Source: Limnoperna fortunei
Lineage: Eukaryota; Mollusca; Bivalvia; Mytilida; Modiolidae
NCBI GenBank assembly: GCA_944474755.1
Contig: OX104112.1
Span: 372,001-436,000, forward strand
Direction: 5' to 3'
Length of the DNA: 64,000 nucleotides
Positions 1-12,200 of the stretch are shown here, one piece after another. The translations under genes were made by a program, and so were the position numbers. The number at the start of each line of letters is the position of its first letter. Position 1 is the stretch's first letter. A model generated the notes under the pieces. That model was not told the origin of the DNA and ran no database searches. It saw only the letters and a list, made by a program, of their open reading frames with translations.

Positions 1-960
1 TGTTAACTTTTGTGCATCAATTTAACTTAACATGACAAAAATGACAAAAACATGATTATCGAAAATTTCTGTTTATAATGGGGACTGCCTCGTGTAAGTC
101 TGGGTCTCTGTTTCTTTGGTCATTCTACCCGATTTTTCATCTTTGTGTCTGACCTTACCTGTTTTTATGTATTTCTACTGTCCTTGCATGTTTTTCTTAT
201 GGTCTATAAGTCTTGTTCTTCTGGTTGTCTTTTCTTGTCTGTCTTTTATGACTTGGCTGTCCTGTTCATATTGATAAGTCAGGATGGATCTGTCTGTCTT
301 GTCCTGTCTGTGTGTAAATATGTCTGCAGTCTGTGTTGTTGTCTGTCTTGACCTGTATGTATGTTTGTTGTTGTCTTATCTTATCCATGTCTGATTCAGT
401 GTCTTTTGTGTCCTGTCTGTGGATGTCTGATTTGTTTTTCTGTCTGTTTGTCTTAACCTGTCTGTAAGTATGTCTGTGGTCTTTGTCTTGTTTGACAATC
501 TACCTGTTTTGTCTATCTGTACCATCTGACTCTGTATATGTCTCCTATGTGTCCTACCTCTTGTCTGTCTCGGTGTCTGTCCTCTACATGTCTTGTCCTG
601 TCAGTCTGTATGTATGTGTATATGTCTATCATTTGCTTGTCAGTTAATGTTCTTGTCTGGGCTTGTTTTATATTTATTGTTTTTATTACCTTTATTCTCA
701 TATTAATGTATGATATCACATTTTAGTCTTAATGAAAAGATGTTGTACACATGTAGTAATAATTAAATGATGATCATTTTCACGTCCTGAATATACTTAA
801 ATATTGCTTTCTTGACGTAAAATCACAACCAATCAATCAAATAATGAATCAATCTGTATGTATGTAATGTCCTTGTCTGGAATGGGCTGTCTTACTCCAT
901 GTTATGTTTTGTTCTTGTGTATGTATGTCTGCTGTGAATCTATTGCATTACCTGTCTGTC
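1..960. repeat. Degenerate TGTC/TCTG-rich low-complexity DNA
   Basis: The + strand is rich in imperfect TGTC, TCTG and TGTATG words from about 90 to 730. After that comes ordinary AT-rich sequence with a short run of ATCAATCA near 830. The short open frames here translate to Cys/Leu/Ser-rich strings that simply follow the repeat, so I do not call them genes. This is probably the upstream flank or a 5' intron of the Roc-COR-Death gene. Confidence 0.7.
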
Positions 961-984
961 TTGCCGTATTTTTTTCTGGCATGT

Positions 985-2625
985 CCTGTATGTGCTTATG
1001 TATGCTTCCTGTATGTGTTGTCTGAGTCTGTCCTGTCTGTATTTCTTTCTGCCATGTTCTGTATGTGCTTATGTATGCTTCCTGTATGTGTTGTTTGAGT
1101 CTGTCTTGTCTGTATTTCTTTCTGCCATGTCCTGTATGTGCTTATGCATGCCTCCTGTATGTGTTGTTCGAGTCTGTCTTGTCTGTATTTCTTTCTGCCA
1201 TGTCCTGTATGTGCTTATGCATACTTCCTGTATGTGTTGTTCCAGTCTGTCTTGTCTGTATTACTTTCTGCCATGTCCTGTATGTTCTTATGCATGCTTC
1301 CTGTATGTGTTGTTTGAGTCTGTCTTGTCTGTATTACTTTCTGCCATGTCCTTTTGTACTTATGCATGCTTCCTGTATGTGTTGTTTGAGTCTGTCTTGT
1401 CTGTATTACTTTCTGTCATGTCCTGTATGTGCTTATGCATGCTTCCTGTATGTGTTGTTTGAGTCTGTCTTGTCTGTATTACTTTCTGCCATGTCCTTTT
1501 GTACTTATGCATACTTCCTGTATGTGTTGTTTGAGTCCGTCTTGTCTGTATTTCTTTCTGTCATGTCCTGTATGTGCTTATGCATGCTTCCTGTATGGGT
1601 TGAGTCTGTCTTGTCTGTATTTCTTTCTGCCATGTCCTGTATGTTCTTATGCATGCACCGGTATCTGTTGTTGAGTCTGTCTTGTCTGTATTACTTTCTG
1701 CCATGTCCTGTATGTTCTTATGCATGCTTCCTGTATGTGTTGTTTGAGTCTGTCTTGTCTGTATTACTTTTTGCCATGTCCTTATGTGCTTATGCATACT
1801 TCCTGTATGTGTTGTTCAAGTCTGTCTTGTCTGTATTTCTTTCTGCCATGTCCTGTATGTGCTTATGCATACTTCCTGTATGTGTTGTTCAAGTCTGTCT
1901 TGTCTGTATTACTTTCTGCCATGTCCTTTTGTACTTATGCATACTTCCTGTATGTGTTGTTTGAGTCCGTCTTGTCTGTATTTCTTTCTGTCATGTCCTG
2001 TATGTGCTTATGCATACTTCCTGTATGTGTTGTTTGAGTCTGTCTTGTCTGTATTACTTTTTGCCATGTCCTTATGTGTTGTTTGAGTCTGTCTTGTCTG
2101 TATTTTTTTCTGCCATGTCCTGTATGTGCTTATGCATGCTTCCTGTATGTGTTGTTCGAGTCTGTCTTGTCTGTATTTCTTTTTGCCATGTCCTGTATGT
2201 GCTTATGCATACTTCCTGTATGTGTTGTTTGAGTCTGTCTTGTCTGTATTTCTTTCTGCCATGTCCTGTATGTGCTTATGCATGCTTCCTGTATGTGTTG
2301 TTCCAGTCTGTCTTGTCTGTATTTCTTTCTGCCATGTCCTGTATGTGCTTATGCATGCTTCCTGTATGTGTTGTTTCAGTCTGTCTTGTCTGTATTTCTT
2401 TCTGCCATGTCCTGTATATGCTTATGCATACTTCCTGTATGTGTTGTTTGAGTCTGTCTTGTCTGTATTTCTTTCTGCCATGTCCTTTTGTGCTTATGCA
2501 TACTTCCTGTATGTGTTGTTTGAGTCTGTCTTGTCTGTATTTTTTCTGCCATGTCCTGTATGTGCTTATGCACACTTCCTGTATGTGTTGTTTGAGTCTG
2601 TGTTGTCCTCTCTGTATACATATCT
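985..2625. repeat. 73-bp minisatellite, about 22 copies
   Basis: A tandem array with a 73-bp period; GCCATGTCCTGTATG, for example, recurs at 1124 and 1197. Units differ by single-base changes and by deletions of a few bases. The array stays open in several frames and on both strands because the unit lacks stops in some frames. The 299- and 273-codon open frames are repeat artefacts (monotonous Cys/Leu/Ser) and not genes. Shorter units near 1590 and 2070 are internal deletions. Confidence 0.9.
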
Positions 2626-3015
2626 GCAGTCTGTGTCTGGTTTGTTGGTCTTATCTTTACGTCTATGTATGCCTGTCATGTCTGTCTGTTCAATGCCTGT
2701 CTTGTCTGTCTGTTATGCATTTCTTGTCTGTCTGTTCTTTGCCTGTCTTGTCCTTCATGCTGCATCAATATAATGTCCATGTATCTGTCGGACTGTATTG
2801 TCCATCTGTCTGTCTGTCTATTTGATGGCTCCTTTATGTCTACCCTCTTTCTTGTCTCGATGTGAGTTTGTCTGTATGTGTATCGTTTGCCTGTTTTTTC
2901 CATCTTTCTGTCTGTCTATATGTTGGACTGCTCTATGTCTGCCCTCTTTTTCTTATCTCTCTTTTAGTATGTTTGTACATGTGATGTCTGTTTATCTGTC
3001 TGTTAATAGGTCTTG
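2626..3015. repeat. Degenerate TCTG/TGTC repeat, right flank of the 73-bp array
   Basis: The TGTCTG words continue with no clear period, then stop abruptly at about 3,015, where ordinary AT-rich intron-like sequence begins. No coding signal is seen. Confidence 0.6.
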
Positions 3016-3250
3016 ATTAGATGAAACTCGAGTCTGGCATGAGTAAATTGTACTTTTAGTGTAACCATCTTTTGGAAGTCTTTAATCATGTTAATGTTGA
3101 AACAATTTAAAACTAATATTGAAGTAGTAAATATCAACTACCAATATGGTTTTTTTTAAAATAACTCCCTATATTTATTTTTCCTTATGAGACACTTGAC
3201 ATACAATGATCATTTCATGTTTGATTTGTACATGTTTTTATTTGTTGTAG

Positions 3251-3284
3251 AAATGTATAGAACAACAAAAACAACTAGAACAAG
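3251..3284 (+). CDS. Roc-COR-Death gene, first visible exon (34-nt microexon)
   Basis: The segment lies between TTGTTGTAG and GTAAGAT. It reads KCIEQQKQLEQ and ends in phase 1. The dangling G joins CA of the next exon to give Ala, continuing into MKELRGLGMETVEEF. The result is a hydrophilic, helix-prone stretch just before the P-loop. The support is good splice sites plus matching phase; the exon is too short to prove by homology. Upstream exons must exist because there is no start context here. Confidence 0.55.
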
Positions 3285-6200
3285 GTAAGATGAATACAGT
3301 TTACTAGGACACATGTAGGATACATTGTGTTTCTAATGACATTGATGACCAAAAAATTAGTTGGTTTGACAGAAATATTAGTATTGATGTTACTTTACTT
3401 TTGTTTTAAAATAAACTAAATGTATATAGCACAAAATATTTAGCTTTTCAAATTTCCATATTTCGCAGAAAGTTCCGTGGCCTACAGACATATATTTAAA
3501 TCATAAGAAGCTTATCATTTTATTTTTGAAATACAAAACCTTTAACGAAATGTATCATAGAACACATAGAGTTTGAGATTTGCTTTTTTAGACTTATACA
3601 TAAAAATAACTTATATTTCAGAATTAAAAAAATTACTTGCCTTGCAATTATTTGTAACATTTTTTCAGCCCTACAAGCTTTAATTTGCCAAAGGGGACTA
3701 TAGGTTTACACTCTGTCCGTCTGTCAGTCCCTCAGTCCGTAATGCATGTGTTCCGTACTTTTTTGTAAACTAATAGATATTGAGCTGATATTTAGTATGC
3801 AACTCAACCATGATGAGTTACAGGTCAAGTTCGATAATCATTCTGATCCTATGATTTTTAAAGAAATTATGGCCCTTGGACTTCAAAAAATTATTTGCCG
3901 GTCGGAATTTATTTTCCAGTCGGCGATTTTTAACCAAGCCATGGCCCTAGTACCTGCCCATACTGTACTATCCACACGGTTACAATATGAGGTGATCTCT
4001 TTACAATCTCTGTCGGACTTTGCTAAATATTTCACACTTGAGTCAACTTAAAAAATGGGTGTTTACAATATGTGCCTTCGGGACATCAGTGATGCCAAAT
4101 TATTGTTTTATGCTGCATCAAATTTATGCATTTTCGATTTGTGATTATTTAAGTCATATGATCCAAAGGTTGTTATCACACTTTGCTTCCGTTGTTGTCT
4201 TTGGATTCTACATATCAATACTCCGAAATCAAGTGGGTCACATTTTGGGGGTTTGGATGCCACTGATGGAGTCTCGATTAGTGAAGGACACTGATAGTCT
4301 TGATTAGTGAATGACACTGATAGAGTCTTGATTAGTGAACTACAGATGGAGCCTTGATTAGTGAAGACACTGGTGGAGTCTTGATTAATGAACAACATTG
4401 ATGAAGTCTTGATTGGTGAACAACACTGATAGAGCCTAGATAAGGGAACGACACTGATGGAATCTTGATAAGGGAACGACAATGATGGAGCCTTGATTAG
4501 TGAACGACACTGATGGAATCTTGATTAGAGAACGGCACTGATGGAGCCTTGATTAGTGAACAATACTGATGGCGTCTTGATTGGTGAGCGACACTGCTGG
4601 AGTCTTGATTGGTGAACTACATACATGACAGATGGAGTCTTGATAAGTGATCGACACTGATGTAGTCTTTATTAGTGAAGGACAATGATGGAGCCTTGAC
4701 TAGTGAACAATACCATGAATACTGATGGAGTCTTGATTGGTGAACTGCATTAATGGATTCTTGATAAGTGATCAACACTGATGGAGTCTTGATTAGTGAA
4801 CGACACTGATGGAGTCTTGATTAGTGAACAACACTGATGGAGTCTTGATTAGTGAACCACACTGATAGAGTCTTGATTAGTGAACGACACTGATAGAGTC
4901 TTGGTTAGTGAACGACACTGATGGAGTTTTGATGAGTGAACAACACTGATGGAGTCTTGATTAGTGAACCACACTGATAGTCTTGATTAGTGAACGACAC
5001 TGATAGAGTCTTGGTTAGTGAACGACACTGATGGAGTTTTGATGAGTGAACAACACTGATGGAGTCTTGATAAGTGAACAACACTGACTGAGGCTTGATA
5101 AGTGAACAACACTGATGTAGTCTTTATTAGTGAAGGACAATGATGGAGCCTTGACTAGTGAACAATACCATGAATACTGATGGAGTCTTGATTGGTGAAC
5201 TGCATTAATAGATTCTTGATAAGTGATCAACACTGATGGAGTCTTGATTAGTGAATGACATTGATGGAGTCTTGATTAGTGAACAACACTGATGGAGTCT
5301 TGATTAGTGAACGACACTGATGGAGTTTTGATGAGTGAACAACACTGATGGAGTCTTGATTAGTTAACTACACTCATGGAGTATTGATTAGTGAACGACA
5401 CTGATAGTCTTGGTTAGTGGACGACACTGATGGAGTTTTGATGAGTGAACAACACTGATGGAGTCTTGATAATTGAACAACACTGACTGAGGCTTGATAA
5501 GTGAACAACCCTGATGGAGTCTTGATTAGTGAACTACACTCATGGAATATTGATTAGTGAACGACACTGCTGGAGTCTTGATTAGACAAAGCATGCGTCT
5601 TTCGAGTTTATTGTTACCATTAACATATGTTATGACATTTTATTTAAAAAGCTTTTTCTATAAAACTGGTTAACCAGTTGAAATTTTTTTTATAGCAGTA
5701 TTCTCTGGATGGTCTTCTATAAAGGTCATGTTTTTTTAATCTGAAAGTCAAAACGGCCACCACAGGACTTAATTTAATATTGGTGTAATGCCATCTTTAT
5801 CGCCTGTACAGGCTCTTCAGAGCCATTGATTGAGCTAATAAAATTAAAGTTTGATGTTTATGTTACATAAATGTTAAAAATCATTTACCTTATTGTAGCA
5901 ATGAAAGAGTTGAGAGGTCTTGGGATGGAAACAGTTGAAGAATTCCAGGACATTATAAAGGAAGGATCTTATAAATGCTTTTGGAATAGGATTTACCTGG
6001 TTGGTCCATATGCTGTTGGCAAAAGCACACTTGCAAGAATCCTTGTTGGAGAACCAATACCAACAGAACGGGAATCAACCGACGGAATTTGGATTTATAT
6101 GGGAAGAGCTGGTATGGAAGTGGAGCAACAGAAATGGAAATTTTTCCCTAAAGGTAGTCTGTAGACATATTATAATCGGCATAACATATAAGAATATAAT

Positions 6201-9200
6201 TTTGCATTTGATTGGTAGCTACTTCAGTGATACAACATCTAAGAATAAATTCATTGAAGACAAAATATGTATTTATTAGATTTGTTAATATACATTATAT
6301 ATGTTATGTTTTCGGATAGATCGCTCTACAGGCTATTGGCATTCCCTCGGAAACAAATTGTGCTCATCCCCCCCACCTATTTTTTGTACTCGCATTAGGT
6401 AAGTTCATCGGAGGTCTATTTAAGAAACAAAATAAAAGAAGTTGACTTTTAATTTCACTTTTCGCTATATGGGGGATGTCTTGTCACTAAGTACTGTCAT
6501 TTCATCGCTCCTATAGTGCTTGAGATAAAGGACTCTGTCGATTCAAGGCAGCCTATTATTTAGGTCTTCTCATAATAGACAGCTGGGACCATACATATAA
6601 TGGAGGGTTTCCATTGCTCAACCCAAATAGCAGCCCAGTGCGGCCTGTTGGCGGATAGGGGAAACCCTCTCATTGGGGGTTGTCTGGTCATAATACAGAA
6701 AGCCTTGCCGCAGACCATAGTGGATAACGTGTTTGGTGAGTGCCATGCTCCATGCACGATAAAGACCCCTTTTGTAGATTTCAAAAAAAAAGAGTAGGCT
6801 TATTGTAGGTCTGTTACAGAGGTTTTTTTTCGCACTTTTTAGCTCACCTCACCCGAAGGGTCAGGTGAGCTATTGCCATCACTTGGCGTCCGTCGTCGTC
6901 CGTCGTCGTCGTCGTCGTCGTTAACTTTTCTTCAAAAATCTTCTCCTCCAAAACCACTGAAGGGATTGCTTTGAAACTTTGCACACATCATCAGTAAAAT
7001 GTCCTCTACCAAGATTGCTCAAATCATGGCCTCAGACCAACCAACATGGCCGCCATGGCTAAAAATAGAACAGGGGGGTCAAAATACAGTTTTTTGCTTA
7101 TAGTTCAAAAAGTATAACAGATATAGGAAAACCGAACAGACCTTCCTTCTTCAGCATCTAAAGCTCTACAAAACACTCCATTGGGTCAAAGTTGTATGAT
7201 GACTCCTTGTAGGAGTTATTGCCCTTTAATTGTCAAAATTGATGATTTTTGCCATTTTTGCCTCAAAATCTTGAAAATTATTAGAACTAGAGAAAAAGTT
7301 AGCATTGCTTAATTGTTCTGCTCTATGAGGGCTACAAAAATGACTTAAGGGTCAAGATTGTCTGATTAACCGTTTAAGAGTTATTCCCCTTGAACTGTTT
7401 TTTTTAATTTTAAAAATAGAACAGGGGGGTCAAAATACAGTTTTTTGCTTATAGTTCAAAAAGTATAACAGATATAGGAAAACCGAACAGACCTTCCTTC
7501 TTCAGCATCTAAAGCTCTACAAAACACTCCATTGGGTCAAAGTTGTATGATGACTCCTTGTAGGAGTTATTGCCCTTTAATTGTCAAAATTGATGATTTT
7601 TGCCATTTTTGCCTCAAAATCTTGAAAATTATTAGAACTAGAGAAAAAGTTAGCATTGCTTAATTGTTCTGCTCTATGAGGGCTACAAAAATGACTTAAG
7701 GGTCAAGATTGTCTGATTAACCGTTTAAGAGTTATTCCCCTTGAACTGTTTTTTTTAATTTGTTTTAATTGATTTTTTAAAATATTCTCCTCTGAAACAA
7801 CTGAAAGTACTGCTTTGAAACTTTGTACACATCATCCGTCCAATGTCCTCAACCAAGTTTGCACCAACCATGGCTGCAGATTAACCAACATGGCCACCAT
7901 TGCTAAAAATAGGACGGTGGGGGGGGGGGGGGTAAAATACAGTTTTTGGCTTATATTTAAAAAAGTGTAACAGATACAGGAAAACCGAAGAGACATGCCT
8001 TCATCTGCATCAAAAGCTCTACAAAACACTCCATTGGGTTGAAGTTGTATGATGACTGCTTATAGGAGCTATTGCCCTTTAATTGTCGAAATTGATTATT
8101 TTTGACATTTTTGCCTCAAAATCTTGAAAATTATTAGAACTAGAGAAAAAGTTAGCATTGCTTAATTGTTCTGCTCTATGAGGGCTACAAAAATGACTTT
8201 AGGGTCAAGATTGTCTGATGAACCGTTTAGGAATTATTCTCCTTGAAAATTTTTTTAATCAGTTTTACTAGATTTTAAAAAATCTTCTCCTCTTTAACTA
8301 ATGAAAGGACTGCTTTGAAACATTGCACACATCATCTTTAGGACGTCCTCTACCACCTGACTACCTATATAGCTACGTTGGCTTTAAATAGAAAAAATGA
8401 AAAAAGGGTGGGGGGGGCGGGGTCGAGAGAGTTTTCGACTGATAGTTAAAAAAGTACAACAGTTACAGCAAATTTGAAGTGAACTTCCCTTCTCCGTCTA
8501 AGCATCAAAAGCTCCTCCTTATAGGAGTTATTTCCCTTAAAAGGTCGAAATTAATGATTTTTGCAGAAGTGTTGGGCAATTCCTTTTAGCAAAGAAAAAC
8601 TGGATAAAAAAGGGTTGTTGGGTTTCAGGTTCAGGTGAGCGATACAGGCTCCTGGGAGCCTCTAGTTTCTACATGTTCTAAACGGTATGATTTACAGATC
8701 AAGTTGGCTTTTCATTCTGGTCGGAATAATTTTGACGAAATTATGGCCCTTGAACCTAGAAAATTTCTTTAAAATAACAGTTTTCCTGACATTTTGTCTA
8801 AAGGTTTTGATATGGAACTGATATTTGGCATAAGTGTCAACCATCGTTAGTTACAAATGAAGAATACATTTTGGTTTGATGATTTTTGACAAAATTGTGA
8901 CCATTGAACTTGCCGCTAGGGGATTTAGTTTGGCATATACAGTATTACATTGCACTATGGATACATGTTTAACTGACAATGCATTTGCTGTGCACAATAA
9001 TCTGATAATCATTTTAAAACAAACAGCTGGAATACTAATTAGGTACAATGTTCTCTTATTGTCCTATTTTACACCATATCACTTGTTAGAACTTGGCCAC
9101 ACAAAACAAAACTTGGTCAGAAAGGTTATTTGGAAAGACTTTTACAAAGTTTGCTTTTTTCTGATTGGAAAATGAAAATGGTCGCCACCATGGAACTTAT

Positions 9201-12200
9201 TTTGGATCCAATGGGAAAAAATTTTGAAAAGGCTTCTCTGAAACCGGTTAACTAATCAAAACAAAGCTAAGATTGTAAACAAATGTAAACAAATCCTACT
9301 ATTGTTTGGACGGTCCTCTTTAAAGTTTATGTTTTTTATACCAACTGGAATATCAACATTGCCCCACCACTAGGGCTTATTGTAACATAGGACCCTATGG
9401 AAACAATTTTTAAAAGGTTTTTTCTCTGAAACTGGTACCAAGTGAAACATAACATACTAGCAATATTGTTTGGATGGTCCTCTGTAAAGTTTATGTTTTT
9501 TATACCAATTGGAATATCAACATTGCCCCACCACCAGGGCTTATTTTAACATAGGACCCTATGGAAACAATTTTTAAAAGGTTTTTTTCTCTGAAACTGG
9601 TACCAAGTGAAACATAACATACTAGCAATATTGTTTGGATGGTCCTCTGTAAAGTTTATGTTTTTTATACCAATTGGAATATCAACATTGCCCCACCACC
9701 AGGGCTTATTTTAACATAGGACCCTATGGAAACAATTTTTAAAAGGTTTTTTTCTCTGAAACTGGTACCAAGTGAAACATAACATACTAGCAATATTGTT
9801 TGGATTGTCCTCTATAAAGATTGTTTTTATGGAAAATGTATTGCAGGTATTCATAATATAGTCCTCTATAAATTGTATCCTTTTTATGCTAATCAGAAAT
9901 TCAAAATGGCCACCACCGCAGGTCTGAGTTTAACATAGGACCATATTGGCAAAATTTGTAAAATGGCTTTCTCTCAGAAAACAGTTAACCAACTGAAACA
10001 AAATTTAGTACCAATATTGCTTGGGTGGTCTTATATAACATTTATGTTTTTATGCAAATCGGAAATTCAAAATGGCAGCCACCGCAGGACTAAGTTTAAC
10101 CTAGGACTTGAAACATGTTAAGGGAAAAAGTTTTAAGAGGCTTATTAGAAACCTGATAACCAATTGAAACAAAACTTATCACCAGTTTTCATCGGATGGT
10201 TCTCTATAGGGTTCATGTTATCTTCCGTAAATGGCCGATTTCTGGTACAGATGACCCAGTACAGATGAGCTCACGCGCACACATCTGTACTTGCTGCGTC
10301 ATCCAATCAAAACGCCAGAAACAAGAACGTTGTTAACAACGTTCTTCTATGACTTTCTTGTTTCCAGGGTTCTGATTGGACGTCAGAGACAATGGAGTCT
10401 ACAACAATGGAGAGTCTATATGTTATAGCGATGTGAAAGTTGTTGGTTAACGGAAGAAATAGGTACTTTCATACGTTTTTGGGAAAGTCCGTGTAAACTT
10501 TCACTCGTTACATAAATTTTTATGTCTTTTGGCTCGTTCTGCTGTGCTCTACTCGCGAAAAGACATAAAATTTCAATCACTAGTGAAAGATCAACCGGTC
10601 TTTCCCAAAAACGTATGAAAGAACCTATTATTCTATGCCAATTTGAAATTTAAAATGTCCGCCACAACAAAACTTAGTTTAAAACAGAACCCTATGGGAC
10701 AATTTTTAAAAAGGCTACTCTGAAACAAGTGAACCAATCAAAACACCAGTTATTAGAATATTTATGGGGTGGTCCTCAATAAATTCTGTTATGTTAGTAA
10801 CACAGTAAAAATGTTCTCCATGATCATTTGAACTAAGTATAACAGAGGATTTTTTGAAGCCATCCTTTCTGAAACTGCAAAACTGATTAAAGCTATATTG
10901 TATGTGAATGCTTATAGGATGGTCCTCGTAAAAGTTTATGTTTGCTTATTAGGTATGTACGTGTGTTAATTAATTTAACAAAGAAACCTACAGGATAATG
11001 TTACAAAGGTTTCATATCTGGAACTATTGAACCAGTTGAAACCAAACAGCAAGATTCATTCGTTGGTCTCAACAAAGATAATGTTATTAAAGCCAGTAGA
11101 AAATCACAGGACTTAGTGTAACATAAGGGAAATGCCATCTTCATTGCCTATAAAATCAGGTGAGCGATTCAGGCCTTTCAGAGCCTTTGGTACCTGTATT
11201 CTTATCAAAATGAGGTCATTATTAACACTCACATTATTCACTTAAATGATATCGGCACATCACTTTTAATATGTAACTGCATATTAAACTGAACTATCGG
11301 TAAATGTGTGATTTGTGTTTTTAGGTACTGCTATTAAGGAAATACTTGCAAGCCTTCTCATGTCGGTTACAAATGATAATTCTCAAAATTTGACCCGAGA
11401 CAATGTTATCAACCTGAACAAAGACACTCCCCACTTGGAAATGTCTACAGCTGGCAGAAATCAAACACAGATAGCTCTCAAGTCTGCAATGTCAACAATC
11501 GACAGCAGCCAAAAGGAAAAGTTAGAAGACACACCAGTAATGCACCAGTCTGCAGTGTCACCAATGGATAGCAGCCAAAAGGAAAAGTTAGAAGACACAC
11601 CAGTAATGCACCAGTCTGCAGTGTCACAAATGGATAGCAGCCAAAAGGAAAAGTTAGAAAATGTACCAGTAACGCACCAGTCTGCAATGTCACCAATGGA
11701 TAGCAGCCAAAAGGAAAAGTTAGAAGACGCACCAGTAACGTACCAGTCTGCAGTGTCAAGAATGGATAGCAGCCAAAAGGAAAAGTTAGAAGACACACCA
11801 GTAACATACCAGTCTGCAATGTCACCAACCGACAGCAGCCAAATAGATAACACAAAAAATGACCCATTTCTGGACCAGTCTGCAAAGTCACCAATTAGAG
11901 TGCCTCAAAGTGAACAGTTCATAGATGTCCCCTCTGCAGCTGAGTTTATACCTGTACTTAGTAATTACAAAACACTAGATAAAAGGAGTGAAATAAACAT
12001 ACCGTTTAGTAGTATGTCCAATACTAAAATACATGACTTAGTCATTCAAGCAATACAAGACGGAAAATACAGACAGAAAATTATTCCTATCGACATTTGG
12101 GATTTCGGTGGACAGAAAGATTACTACATGACTCATCAGTTGTTCATCACCAGCAGAGGCATATATGTACTGATGTTTAATGGCAGTGTTGATATACACA

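Noticed and set aside
1065..2825. Long open frames (299, 273 and 215 codons) rich in Cys, Leu, Ser and Met
   Set aside because: They follow the 73-bp repeat in several overlapping frames and on both strands. No domain, splice context or codon bias is seen.
3746..4051. 101-codon frame that looks moderately protein-like
   Set aside because: It lies inside a dispersed repeat with a diverged copy near 8,690-8,900 and in the intron between two phase-matched exons.
4255..5582. CRISPR-like array of short repeats
   Set aside because: No alternation of conserved repeat and unique spacer. The whole unit is repeated with drift, in an intron of a eukaryotic gene.
11461..11894. Two minus-strand frames of 130 and 138 codons over the 66-bp repeat
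   Set aside because: Shadows of the coding minisatellite on the opposite strand (66 is divisible by 3).
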